From the NCBI GenBank assembly GCA_963845895.1, contig CAWJTN010000001.1, positions 620,001 through 684,000 on the forward strand: a stretch of DNA of 64,000 nucleotides, written 5' to 3'. Positions 1 through 7,818 of the stretch are shown here, piece by piece. Source of the stretch: CAWJTN01 sp963845895 (GTDB lineage Bacteria > Patescibacteriota > Microgenomatia > UBA1406 > GWC2-37-13). Every line of letters starts with the position of its first letter. The first letter of the stretch is position 1. Position numbers and translations under genes: made by a program. The notes beneath the pieces are model-generated. The model worked only from the letters and a program-made list of their open reading frames with translations, had not been told where the DNA came from and did not search any database.

Positions 1-105
1 AACTACAATTAATTGTTTTGTCCATGATAATTTTAGAACTTCAGGTTTATTTTTTTAACCTTTTCTGATAAGATATATCTTGTATTTTTGAACTTTGAAA
101 TTTAA

Positions 106-383
106 TCCCCTGTAGCTCAATCGGTAGAGCAAGAAGCTGTCAGTTGGCAGCCTTCAGCAGAAATGCTGAAAGGAAAAATCAGGCTAATTCGGGGAAACCC
201 AGAAAAAAACCAAAGGGTAATCCCGAGCTAAACTGCAATCAGTTTACGTGATTGTAGAAATGTGTAGAGACTATATACCTGATCAGATACTAACTGGTAC
301 CTGAATAAGATAGTCCACACCTTAAGGAAACTTAAGGATATTGTGTAACTTCGAGGTTGCTGGTTCGAGTCCAGCCGGGGGAG
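106..383 (+). tRNA. tRNA-Asn(GUU) interrupted by a group I intron
   Basis: The exons are 106-140 and 346-383. They form a 7-bp acceptor stem (106-112 with 376-382), a D arm (GCTC/GAGC), a T arm (359-363 with 371-375, loop TTCGAGT) and, once spliced, the anticodon loop CTGTTAA with anticodon GTT. The exon layout closely follows bacterial tRNA-Asn. The anticodon stem has an A27-G43 mismatch. The discriminator is G383 and a CCA tail is not encoded, because CA follows directly. The gene is split inside the anticodon, between positions 35 and 36. Confidence 0.9.
141..345 (+). ncRNA. Group I self-splicing intron, no ORF
   Basis: All core helices can be drawn. P1 pairs exon GCTGT (136-140) with GCAGC (147-151) and puts the required U-G wobble at the 5' splice site. 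P2 is TTCAGCA/TGCTGAA with a GAAA loop (153-170). P3 is ATCAGG (178-183) with CCTGAT (278-283). P4 is TCGGG (189-193) with CCCGA (222-226), and P5 is ACCC/GGGT (197-200/215-218). P7 is GACTAT (269-274) with ATAGTC (310-315), which carries the conserved AAGATAGTCC segment. P8 spans 284-303. P9 is CCTTAAG-GAAA-CTTAAGG (320-337). The intron ends in G345, the expected terminal G. At 205 nt it has no room for a homing endonuclease. Confidence 0.9.
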
Positions 384-384
384 C

Positions 385-531
385 ATGAAAAAGATGACGT
401 CTTTTTTGCTCAAAAAATATGCAAAAATGTCAGGAGAAAAAAAGATAAAAATTGCTTTTGATCTCTCAAAGATGGTGAGAAGAATTAGAAAAGAAGGAGA
501 TTTAGCAATAAAAACGTATCATGGAAATTGA
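385..531 (+). CDS. Small basic protein, possible antitoxin-like partner of the nucleotidyltransferase
   Basis: Up to 48 codons. The upstream ATG lies only 2 nt after the tRNA, so an internal ATG at 394 or 427 is equally plausible. The 3' end overlaps the next gene by 11 nt, as in a translationally coupled pair. The C-terminal part (KIKIAFDLSKMVRRIRKEG) resembles in style the short proteins that often precede this kind of nucleotidyltransferase gene. That resemblance is from memory and needs a profile search. No function is established. Confidence 0.5.
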   Translation: MKKMTSFLLKKYAKMSGEKKIKIAFDLSKMVRRIRKEGDLAIKTYHGN

Positions 532-1102
532 TCAAGCCGATCTTCTTAAAACTATCTCTTCATTTTTAGATAGATATAACATTCCTTACATGCTTACAGG
601 AGCATTGAGTGTTGTTTACTATGCCAGACCAAGAGCCTCTCACGATATAGATTTCGTCGTAGAAATTCATAAATCCGATCTAAAGAAAATTTTAGATGTT
701 TTTAAGAAACTATCTACAGAGTTTCTCTTCCAATCGGACGCAATTAAAGAAGCAATAATAAAGAAAAACGTGTTCAATGTTATCTATCTTCCATCTTATA
801 CTAAACTTGATTTTTGGCTACTGACAAACGCACCATTTGATAAGGAGCGATTCAGGCGAAGACAAAGAATAAAGTTATTAGGACAATTTATGATGATTTC
901 AACTCCTGAAGACACGATTGTTCAAAAGCTTCTTTGGTATAAAGATGCTGGAATCGAAAAACACATCGTTGACGCTGCGTTTGTCTATAAGATACAGATA
1001 GAAAAATTGGACAAAAAATATCTTAACCGTTGGGTCAAAAAACTCAATATCACTCGTTTTTTTCAGGAATTAGATAAAATCGATCTTGAAAAATATTTAT
1101 AA
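521..1102 (+). CDS. Nucleotidyltransferase-fold protein (AbiEii/MNT or DUF6036-like)
   Basis: 193 aa. Residues 22-50 (MLTGALSVVYYARPRASHDI then DFVVEI) match the minimal nucleotidyltransferase signature: a glycine turn, then a paired acidic D-x-D metal site. A third candidate acidic residue sits in KLDFWLL near residue 95. Proteins of this size and type transfer a nucleotide to RNA or protein in abortive-infection and MNT/HEPN-like toxin modules, or act as stand-alone enzymes of unknown substrate. The overlap with the small upstream gene suggests a two-gene unit. The exact family and toxicity are inferred. Confidence 0.7.
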   Translation: MEIDQADLLKTISSFLDRYNIPYMLTGALSVVYYARPRASHDIDFVVEIHKSDLKKILDVFKKLSTEFLFQSDAIKEAIIKKNVFNVIYLPSYTKLDFWLLTNAPFDKERFRRRQRIKLLGQFMMISTPEDTIVQKLLWYKDAGIEKHIVDAAFVYKIQIEKLDKKYLNRWVKKLNITRFFQELDKIDLEKYL

Positions 1103-1157
1103 ATAAGTTCGAAAATCGTCCACTCTAGCGAGCAAGTATTAATCTTAGTTTACTGTT

Positions 1158-1865
1158 TTATTTTGCCATTGCTTTTTGCCGTAATTCCCTTGGCATTTTT
1201 TCGATCGCATAACGTAAGGCAGTCCGTGGCATTATCTTTTTGTATTTCATCACATAGTTGAAGACTTCATTTTGGTGTTTTTTACTCGCTTCTTTTAAAA
1301 GCCAACCGTAGCCTTTCTGCACCATGTCATCGGCATCGGTTAATAAATTATCGGCTATATTAAACGCTTCTTTTAAAAACTTTCCATTTCTTACCGGAAG
1401 GATTAGGGAAACAGCCGTAGCCCGCTTAACCCAGCGATTTTTGGATTTGGACCAATCTAAAAGTTTTTTAAGATGCTTTGGGTACATTTCGATAAAAGTT
1501 CCAACGGCATGGTTGCAAAGTGTATCGCACTCTGCCCAATTTTCTATATATTTATTTATCCATTTCTCAAAAACTTTAATATCTTCAGATTCAAAATTTT
1601 TAATATACCAATAAACCAGATTTGCAGCAAGCAAAGATTCCTCACAGAATCCTGAACCAAAAAGCTCATCACATAAAAGAATAAATTCAGCTTTAGTCAG
1701 ATTTTTTATTTTTTGGAAATTATTTTTAGCAATTCTATTTATCTTTTCTGATTTTACTCCGTAAAACTTGACCTTTTCTTTAAAAAATCTCTGGAAACCT
1801 TCTTTTGTTTTCTTGTCAGCGTTTTCTCTCAATTCTTTCCTGATTTTTTGAATAATTTTGTTCAT
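1158..1865 (-). CDS. DNA alkylation repair protein, AlkD-like
   Basis: 235 aa, alpha-helical throughout, in the size range of AlkD-type HEAT-like glycosylases. Family features visible include the W-x3-CD segment (NWAECDTLCNHAVG), the R-W-V-K-R-A-T-A-V helix, DDMVQKGYGWLLKEA and the C-terminal MPRTALRYAIEKMP. These enzymes excise bulky or cationic alkylated bases without base flipping. The gene is just downstream of the MFS gene on the same strand (13-nt gap) and may share its transcript. Confidence 0.85.
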   Translation of the reverse strand: MNKIIQKIRKELRENADKKTKEGFQRFFKEKVKFYGVKSEKINRIAKNNFQKIKNLTKAEFILLCDELFGSGFCEESLLAANLVYWYIKNFESEDIKVFEKWINKYIENWAECDTLCNHAVGTFIEMYPKHLKKLLDWSKSKNRWVKRATAVSLILPVRNGKFLKEAFNIADNLLTDADDMVQKGYGWLLKEASKKHQNEVFNYVMKYKKIMPRTALRYAIEKMPRELRQKAMAK

Positions 1866-1878
1866 TTTGCACTTCCTG

Positions 1879-3081
1879 TCAAATATTAGAAGTAGGTTTT
1901 GAAATCGGTTCTACCCTTGTAAAAATAAATAATAAAATAGCTGCTAGTAAGGACATGGTTGCTCCAAAGAAAAAAGGGCTGGCGGGAGTGAATTTATCCC
2001 ACAAAAAACCGGCGATAATACTTGCCGGTAAGGTTACCACTCCAACTAACGAATTATAAAGTCCATAGGCTTTACCCCTATGTTCAGGAACAATTAAATC
2101 GGCGATATAGGCTTTGGCAACCCCTTCTGTTGTCGCATAATAGAGTCCGTAAAATCCGAATAAAAACCAAATAAGGAGTGGACTATTGGCTAAGCCAAAA
2201 CCAAGATAGGCGACAGCATAGGCGAGCCAACCCAAAAGAATCACTTTCTCCCTTCCGATCTTATCCGAAAGGCTTCCCAAAGGGATTGAGGCCGAAGCAT
2301 AGATAAAGTTAAAAAGGGCATAGACCAAAGGTATGGTAAGAAGTCCTACGCCAACGTTTTGAGCCCGAAGGATTAGAAAAGTGTCGGATGAATTTCCAAG
2401 AGAAAATAGAAGAACAATCCCAAGAAAAATGTAAAAGTGATTGGGGAGAGAATATTTTTTATTCTCTTTTTCTTGAGGAATGACCGGAATTTCTTTGACA
2501 AAAAAACTTAAGATGGACAGAGTAAAAACCAAAGGAATAGCTGTTATAAAAAAGATATAGTGATATTTTAGATTATTATTTTTTAATAATATTAAAAGAA
2601 GAAAAAGAAGAATTGGTCCCACAACAGAGCCAAAAGTATCCAGAGCCCTGACTATTCCGAAACCCTTCCCCCTCGTTTGCATCTGGGTTGAGTCGGCAAT
2701 CAAAGCATCTTTTGGCGAATCTTTTATTCCCTTCCCGACGCCGTCAAGAAATCTCAATGTCAAAACTCCAAAGCCCGAAGTTAAAACAGCCAGAAGAGGC
2801 CGGCTGACAAAAGAGAGGAAATAACCCACAAACACAATCGGTTTGTTTTTTCTAAATTTATCCGAAAGATAACCGGCAACAATTTTAAAAATGCTTGCAC
2901 TGCTTGTCACCAAGCCTTCGGTTAGTCCTATGAAAGCTTTATCAAAATGTAAAAAATTTGCAAGATATAGCGGAAGGATCGGGACAAAAATATCTTGGCT
3001 TATCCCTCCAAAAAAGCTGATCAGTCCTATGAAAAAAACGTTAGATGAAGACTTCTTATTTTTAGATTTCTTTTTTTCCAC
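1879..3081 (-). CDS. MFS transporter
   Basis: 400 aa with about 12 hydrophobic segments. The loop between TM2 and TM3 carries the MFS motif A variant (AGYLSDKFRKNKPIVFVGY), and the second half repeats it (LGSLSDKIGREKVILLG), as expected from the internal duplication. A charged segment (VGKGIKDSPKDALIADST) follows TM4, a layout typical of drug/solute permeases of the YfkF/YwfF type. A basic Lys/Ser-rich N-terminus precedes TM1. The substrate cannot be read from sequence. Confidence 0.85.
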   Translation of the reverse strand: MEKKKSKNKKSSSNVFFIGLISFFGGISQDIFVPILPLYLANFLHFDKAFIGLTEGLVTSSASIFKIVAGYLSDKFRKNKPIVFVGYFLSFVSRPLLAVLTSGFGVLTLRFLDGVGKGIKDSPKDALIADSTQMQTRGKGFGIVRALDTFGSVVGPILLFLLLILLKNNNLKYHYIFFITAIPLVFTLSILSFFVKEIPVIPQEKENKKYSLPNHFYIFLGIVLLFSLGNSSDTFLILRAQNVGVGLLTIPLVYALFNFIYASASIPLGSLSDKIGREKVILLGWLAYAVAYLGFGLANSPLLIWFLFGFYGLYYATTEGVAKAYIADLIVPEHRGKAYGLYNSLVGVVTLPASIIAGFLWDKFTPASPFFFGATMSLLAAILLFIFTRVEPISKPTSNI

Positions 3082-3106
3082 ACCTACATTATATGATAAG
3101 AAAAGG

Positions 3107-3688
3107 TTAAGTTGAAAGCAGCTTGTTTATTCTATAAACAATAAAGATAGCTAGAGCAAGCATAAAAAAGGGAAGAATATTTATCAAGATATGAGGAGAT
3201 GGGGTTTTGGCCAAAATAACTTGAATTTCATGGAAATCTCCCTCACCGGTAATGATCTCTATAGAACTTCCGATTGTTGCTTGGGCCAAAAATACTCCAG
3301 CCAAAAAGCTTGAGATGCTGCCAATTTTATCTTTAATTTCGGTCTGTTTATTGATAACCCAGGGCAAGCCCAAGTATAAAAGTATTGAGCCTAAAATGAA
3401 CTCCATGACATGACCCGCTGCTAAAGTTATTAAATCCCATAATGGCTGCTGAAGAGCACTTTTTAAGCCATTTGTCAGAATACAGTTGGGTGTGGCCGCT
3501 AGCAGCAGTTTGTTATCAGGAACGGTGATCATACCCGAACATTTAGGCAGAGAATTTGCTGTGGCTATGGCAGTGAAGTCCATAGCAAGGACATGACCAA
3601 GCTCGTGCCAGGTGAATGTGATAGAGAGGATAATAATTGTTCCTGCCAATAAAAAAAAGCCTATTGCAATAGGCTTCAATATTTTCAT
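3107..3688 (-). CDS. Membrane protein with an HELGH zinc-protease-like motif
   Basis: 193 aa. TM1 spans about residues 7-26 and is followed at once by HELGH (28-32), a canonical HExxH zinc motif placed as in membrane-embedded metalloproteases. Further hydrophobic segments lie at about 85-105, 125-145 and 170-188. A later GEGDFHEI could supply a third ligand. The region between TM1 and TM2 has two cysteines and looks extracytoplasmic. An M50-like protease is possible but no family is certain. Codons 5-14 encode a perfect palindrome followed by a T-run (see terminator entry). Confidence 0.6.
   Translation of the reverse strand: MKILKPIAIGFFLLAGTIIILSITFTWHELGHVLAMDFTAIATANSLPKCSGMITVPDNKLLLAATPNCILTNGLKSALQQPLWDLITLAAGHVMEFILGSILLYLGLPWVINKQTEIKDKIGSISSFLAGVFLAQATIGSSIEIITGEGDFHEIQVILAKTPSPHILINILPFFMLALAIFIVYRINKLLST
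3651..3676 (-). terminator. Terminator-like hairpin inside the start of the HELGH gene
   Basis: Read on the minus strand, AAGCCTATTGCAATAGGCTT (3676 to 3657) is a 20-nt perfect palindrome (8-bp stem, TGCA loop). Six more T residues follow at once. It lies within codons 5-14 of the HELGH gene. The structure is textbook for an intrinsic terminator, but its activity is unknown. It could act as an attenuator or simply be coding coincidence. Confidence 0.4.
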
Positions 3689-3749
3689 AAGCCCACAATT
3701 ATACCATACTATAGGTTACATTTCAAACCATGTGATCTGCTATTACTGC

Positions 3750-3755
3750 TATAAT
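3750..3755 (+). promoter_or_regulatory. -10 element of a leaderless promoter for the UDG gene
   Basis: TATAAT ends 7 nt before the ATG at 3763, so transcription would begin at or next to the start codon. No good -35 hexamer is seen at the usual spacing. Confidence 0.5.
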
Positions 3756-3762
3756 TTCATTT

Positions 3763-4314
3763 ATGGACAAAGCTTTAGAATTGGGAGAAATAGCTATTGA
3801 AATTGAGAAATGCAAAGAGTGTAAAGTAAATAAAATTGGCAAAGCTGTGCCTGGTGAAGGGAATCCAGATGCAAAAATAGTTTTTATAGGTGAAGCGCCA
3901 GGTAAACAAGAAGCTAAATCGGGTAGGCCTTTTGTTGGTCGGTCAGGAAAATTGTTGAGATCACTTATTCGTTCCATAGGTTTAAAAGAAAAAGAGGTAT
4001 ATATAACAAGCCCGGTTAAGTATTTACCAAAACACGGGACACCCAAGAAAGAGGAGATAGAACACGGGAAAAGACATCTCTTGAAGCAGCTAGAAATTAT
4101 TGAGCCAAAATTAATAGTTCTCCTAGGCTCTGTAGCTTGTCAAGCAATCTTAGGAGAAAAGATTCCTGTCTTTAAACGTCATGGCGAAGTTAGAAAAAAA
4201 GCAAAATATTCTTACTTAATTACTTTTCATCCTGCCGCTGCTCTGAGATTTCCAAAAAAGATAAAAAAACTTTTGCAGGAAGACTTTAAAAAAATTATTT
4301 CAAAAGTTCCTTAA
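3763..4314 (+). CDS. Family 4 uracil-DNA glycosylase with incomplete Fe-S ligands
   Basis: 183 aa, the usual size. Motif 1 GEAPGKQEAKSGRPFVGRSG and the C-terminal TFHPAAALR match family 4 UDGs, which remove uracil from DNA in base excision repair. The family normally has four cysteines holding a [4Fe-4S] cluster. The first pair (C17, C20) is present. The third and fourth sites, normally in VKCRPP and ExxxC contexts, read VKYLP and EEIEHGK here, so both are lost. The start is supported by the TATAAT 7 nt upstream. Confidence 0.85.
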   Translation: MDKALELGEIAIEIEKCKECKVNKIGKAVPGEGNPDAKIVFIGEAPGKQEAKSGRPFVGRSGKLLRSLIRSIGLKEKEVYITSPVKYLPKHGTPKKEEIEHGKRHLLKQLEIIEPKLIVLLGSVACQAILGEKIPVFKRHGEVRKKAKYSYLITFHPAAALRFPKKIKKLLQEDFKKIISKVP

Positions 4315-4420
4315 ATCTCCTGCCTCGGGACACCGAAAACAACCTCCACCAAAAATTGCAATTTCCATAATGTAATTTAGTCAGATTCTGTCAGAAGCTT
4401 CCCGTTCTTCATGAAAGTTC

Positions 4421-4497
4421 GATATCGTTTTTCTCGCTTAATAGGAACACCCCCTATTCGGGCTCCTTAAAAGCTCGAAAAAGATATCTTCGCTTTC
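4421..4497 (+). repeat. Palindromic repeat element in the 4315-4669 gap
   Basis: Outer arms GATATC-G-TTTTTC (4421-4433) and GAAAAAGATATC (4477-4488) enclose a second pair, AATAGG (4440-4445) and CCTATT (4453-4458). The last 23 nt (4475-4497) are identical to 8892-8914 inside the membrane glycosyltransferase gene, showing a dispersed family. The rest of this 355-bp gap holds no convincing ORF, apart from the -10 element of the next gene. Confidence 0.65.
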
Positions 4498-4654
4498 AGT
4501 ATCCCTTTTACTTCTACCATCTATACTTTTTTTTCTTCTGGAGAAAGTTTATTTAATTTCATATTAAATTTTAGCAAATTTTTGTTATTGTGACAATAAT
4601 CACATATAATTAATTAATATTATTGTTGAATAAAAATAACAATTGAGCAACTGA

Positions 4655-4660
4655 TATAAT
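4655..4660 (+). promoter_or_regulatory. -10 element of a leaderless promoter for the acyltransferase gene
   Basis: TATAAT ends 9 nt before the ATG at 4670. No Shine-Dalgarno fits between them, so a leaderless mRNA is expected. The -35 match is weak. Confidence 0.5.
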
Positions 4661-4669
4661 ATAGCCTGT

Positions 4670-5653
4670 ATGTCTGGAAGGCCAGAATCGCAGAAAGGAA
4701 ACTTTGTTTGGCAAGCTGAAAAACTTTTGGCTCCAATAGCGACGGTGATCTCTGAAAGACTTTCTCCAAGATCTACAGGTCTACTTTTAAGAGCTGTTGT
4801 CACAATAATTACTAATCGAAATCTAGAGTCAATTTCTCTACCCCCTTTTCCTTATGTAAAAAATCTCCGATATGCCATGAAACTTATACAAGAATCTCAA
4901 AATAAACCAAATGATCTAGCCTGGATAAATCATCTAGCATATGAGACCTTGGTTAATTTTATGAGATCTCAAATAGAGATATCAAAGATATTAAATTCAA
5001 AAAATTCTCAAGACCAAGCAAAACTTCTATTTCATGAACCTATTCCTACAATAGAACAAACAGAATTTTTGAATCAAAGAGGGATAATAGTTTCTTTTCA
5101 TAGTGGCAACCAGTTTACTACTCTCGATTACTTTAATAGACAGGTTAAAGGAAATAATAAAACAGTTGCGGCATTTATGGAGAAACAACCCGGTGTTATT
5201 CAGACAGGGCTTTCTGAAGTTGTAGATCGAACAGGCATCACGCCAATATATGTTGATGAAAAATTTTCAACAGAAGCTTTAAATAAAATTGACTTCATTG
5301 TTATGCAGATTGATCGACCGCCAGTAGACAACAGGGATGGCATCGAGGTAAATTTTTTTGGCAAACCAGCAATTTTTCCAAAAGGTTTAGCTATTTTGGC
5401 ACTACGGCAGAATCGTCCTATCTTACCTGCAGCTGTAGTTAAAACAGAAAATGGATACGAAGTTGTAATAGGTAGTGTTCAAAGGCCAAACTCATTTATA
5501 GGCAAAAATCTTGAGGCAAGAATGAGATTATTGACACAATCTGTGATAGGAGAATTTGAGAAGATGATTAAAAAATATCCAACATCATTTTATTTATTTC
5601 CAGCAATTTGGCTGGATGAGAAAAAACAACAATATGACAAATTTAGAAGGTAG
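4670..5653 (+). CDS. LpxL/HtrB-like (LPLAT superfamily) acyltransferase, tentative
   Basis: 327 aa, close to the length of Kdo2-lipid A or phosphatidylinositol-mannoside acyltransferases. The central segment (GIIVSFHSGNQFTTLDYF) sits where the family has its HxGNWE/D catalytic motif. The acidic residue normally at the motif's end is replaced (HSGNQF), with D four residues later. Downstream FPKGLAILALRQNRPILPAA matches the family's substrate-pocket region. It would acylate a lipid or glycolipid head group at the membrane. It overlaps the PHP gene by 38 nt. Moderate certainty because of the altered motif. Confidence 0.6.
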   Translation: MSGRPESQKGNFVWQAEKLLAPIATVISERLSPRSTGLLLRAVVTIITNRNLESISLPPFPYVKNLRYAMKLIQESQNKPNDLAWINHLAYETLVNFMRSQIEISKILNSKNSQDQAKLLFHEPIPTIEQTEFLNQRGIIVSFHSGNQFTTLDYFNRQVKGNNKTVAAFMEKQPGVIQTGLSEVVDRTGITPIYVDEKFSTEALNKIDFIVMQIDRPPVDNRDGIEVNFFGKPAIFPKGLAILALRQNRPILPAAVVKTENGYEVVIGSVQRPNSFIGKNLEARMRLLTQSVIGEFEKMIKKYPTSFYLFPAIWLDEKKQQYDKFRR

Positions 5654-6410
5654 GGCACAACTGCATATTCATCCAAAGGATAGTGACGGGTGGGTTTCTT
5701 TAGAACAGCTACTTGAGCAAGCTAATCAACTTGGTGTGAATGCGATTGCTATTACCGCACATGATTTAATCCAACCCGGAATAAATGCCAGAGACATTGC
5801 CGAAAGAATTGGCTCTTTTGTGGTAGTGGTTCCAGGGATTGAAATTACTGCCTCTTTAGGATTTGATCATATTCTTGCATTATTTCCCTATGAGGCTCCT
5901 GAATTTTCAAGAGATCAGATGTTTATGGGAGTTGAAAATACAGTAGACTGGATTCGTAAAAATGGTGGATTTTCTATCCTTGCCCATCCTCGAACTTCAG
6001 TCTTTTTCCATAGAAATCCCCAAAGATGCACAATTTTTGACGGAATAGAGTTGCTGAGTCCGGTTAATGGAAAGTCGGGAACAGATAGCTTTGCCGAACG
6101 GATCTATAACGAATTTTTATCTACAAATGTTGCAGCTTTAGGTTGCGGCGACATCCATCATCTAAATGATCCGGGATGGAATTTTTTTACGCGGTTTCCT
6201 GGTTTAACAATAGAAGATTTTGTTGAAGCTATTAGAACTAGACAAACAATTCCAATTATGGAGAATTTTGGCTTACCAACAATTCCACTTGAAGATAAAA
6301 CCAGGCAATTTTTGAAAGCAATTTTGGTTGATCCAGTCCAAACTCAAAGAGTTATTGCATTTAATTCTGCCGTTTTAAGAAGACTAAAGTTAAGGAGACT
6401 CTCTTTATAA
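5616..6410 (+). CDS. PHP-domain metal-dependent phosphoesterase
   Basis: 264 aa from the first ATG; an alternative ATG at 5634 starts nearer the conserved part. PHP motifs occur in order: QLHIHPKDSDGWVS, AIAITAHDL, VVPGIEITA, ILAHPR and GCGDIHH. These provide the His/Asp/Glu ligands of the trinuclear metal site of TrpH-like enzymes, which release phosphate from 3',5'-bisnucleotides or short oligonucleotides. It overlaps the upstream acyltransferase, so translation is probably coupled. The substrate is unknown. Confidence 0.75.
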   Translation: MRKNNNMTNLEGRAQLHIHPKDSDGWVSLEQLLEQANQLGVNAIAITAHDLIQPGINARDIAERIGSFVVVVPGIEITASLGFDHILALFPYEAPEFSRDQMFMGVENTVDWIRKNGGFSILAHPRTSVFFHRNPQRCTIFDGIELLSPVNGKSGTDSFAERIYNEFLSTNVAALGCGDIHHLNDPGWNFFTRFPGLTIEDFVEAIRTRQTIPIMENFGLPTIPLEDKTRQFLKAILVDPVQTQRVIAFNSAVLRRLKLRRLSL

Positions 6411-6415
6411 AATTC

Positions 6416-6461
6416 GCTTGCAGACCTTCCTGGTTTGTAACAGGTGCTGTAAGCATTTTTT
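6416..6461 (+). terminator. Rho-independent terminator after the PHP gene
   Basis: GCTTGCAG (6416-6423) pairs with CTGTAAGC (6447-6454), with one G-U. An inner CCTG/CAGG stem sits in the loop, and six T follow (6456-6461). Confidence 0.7.
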
Positions 6462-6483
6462 AGGGGCAATGGTTTTTGCAAGG

Positions 6484-7809
6484 TTAATCAAGTAATCTAA
6501 CAATAAGTTTTTCTTTTCTAAATTGAGTAACTTGAACGTTTTTGATTTCACTTGCTAGATTTTTGTTTGTTTGAACCGTTACAAGGACTTGGTTAGACAA
6601 TAATCCTTCTTGATAGTTTTCTTCTATTCGGGGTAAAAAAAGGCAGGAAAAGGTTCTGCCGACTAATTTTTCCTGAAATTTTTGATATTTCTTATTACTT
6701 AATTCTATTAATAGTTGACTTCGATCACGTTTTATTTTTGAACTTGGTTCATCAAGTCTTTTGGCAAGATAATAAGCAGCTGTTTTTTTCTTTTTGCTGA
6801 ATCTAAAAACATGGAATTTGGAGATTGGTACTTTTTTTAAAAATTCATAGGTATCTTCAAAGTCTTTATCGGTTTCTTCCAAAAAGCCGACAATTACATC
6901 CGTTCCGATTAAAGCATAAGGATTTATTTTTTGAATCGAAAATAGTTTCTCTTCGAACTCCTTTCTTTTATATCCTCGTTTCATCAGACCTAGAATTTTA
7001 TCTGATCCTGACTGAAGTGGAATATGGAAAAAATCAACCAATCGGTTTCCAGCCTGTTTTTTATAGAAAGCAAAGAATTTTTGCCCAATACTCCAAGGGT
7101 GGATAGAACCAAAACTTAAACGTTGTATCCTTGTTTTTTCAAGAACGGCCTTTAGCAGATCTATAAAATTTTCACCTGTGTCTTTGCCAAAAGCCTCTGT
7201 ATTGATTGCAGTTAAAATAACTTCTTTGATTGAATTTGGCAAAGAATTTATTTTTTCAATAATTTTTTTAGTCGGAGTTGATTTAGGAAGCCCACGAAGA
7301 TAGGGGACAATACAAAAAGTACAAAATCTATGGCAGCCATCCTGGATTTTGAGAAGATAGCGACCAGATAAAGTATATTTATTTGGCAAATTTGAAATTC
7401 CAAATCCTAAATCCGAAACATTTGATATTGTTTCGTGCTTCGGATTTCGTGCTTCGGATTTTAACTTCTTTATTATAAGTTTCACCAAATATTCCTTGTT
7501 CAAATTATTGACAGGTAAATCTATTGGAAGCTTGTTTAGCAAAGCTTGCTGCTGCCAGTTGGTTGTTGCGCAACCAGTTGCAACAATAAATGTCTTGGGG
7601 CTTTCTCGTTTGATCTGGTATATCAGTTGTCTTGCTTCTCTTTCAGCTTTATCGGTAACTGCGCAGGTGTTGACAATAAAAATTTCCGGCTTCTCGTCTT
7701 TCCAACTAAAACCAGAGTTCAGCATTTGTTTTTGGATTTCTTCTTCTTCCGCCTGGTTTACACGACAGCCAAAAGCAAATGTTTTAAAAGTTTTCATTTT
7801 TTTCTTCAT
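6484..7809 (-). CDS. mtaB: tRNA t6A37 methylthiotransferase MtaB
   Basis: 441 aa. The N-terminal MTTase domain has its three cysteines in FGCRVNQAE, NTCAVTDKAE and ATGCATTN. The radical SAM motif is CHRFCTFC, followed by IVPYLRG, and a TRAM-like C-terminus is present. The enzyme adds a methylthio group to t6A37 of ANN-decoding tRNAs using two Fe-S clusters. A low-complexity insertion (about residues 114-140, SEARNPKHETISNVSDLGFG and on) lies between domains and is encoded by a repeat, including the tandem copies at 7431-7458. The gene is divergent from 7869, with a -10 TAAAAT 9 nt before the ATG. Confidence 0.9.
   Translation of the reverse strand: MKKKMKTFKTFAFGCRVNQAEEEEIQKQMLNSGFSWKDEKPEIFIVNTCAVTDKAEREARQLIYQIKRESPKTFIVATGCATTNWQQQALLNKLPIDLPVNNLNKEYLVKLIIKKLKSEARNPKHETISNVSDLGFGISNLPNKYTLSGRYLLKIQDGCHRFCTFCIVPYLRGLPKSTPTKKIIEKINSLPNSIKEVILTAINTEAFGKDTGENFIDLLKAVLEKTRIQRLSFGSIHPWSIGQKFFAFYKKQAGNRLVDFFHIPLQSGSDKILGLMKRGYKRKEFEEKLFSIQKINPYALIGTDVIVGFLEETDKDFEDTYEFLKKVPISKFHVFRFSKKKKTAAYYLAKRLDEPSSKIKRDRSQLLIELSNKKYQKFQEKLVGRTFSCLFLPRIEENYQEGLLSNQVLVTVQTNKNLASEIKNVQVTQFRKEKLIVRLLD
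7431..7458 (-). repeat. Tandem 14-bp repeat within mtaB
   Basis: TTTCGTGCTTCGGA occurs twice back to back (7431-7444, 7445-7458, plus-strand reading). It is part of a larger AT-rich insertion (about 7386-7462) that stays in frame and falls between the MTTase and radical SAM domains. Confidence 0.75.
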
Positions 7810-7818
7810 AGAGTTACT

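Noticed and set aside
228..413. 61-codon minus-strand ORF over the intron and tRNA
   Set aside because: It is antisense to a well-supported tRNA and group I intron.
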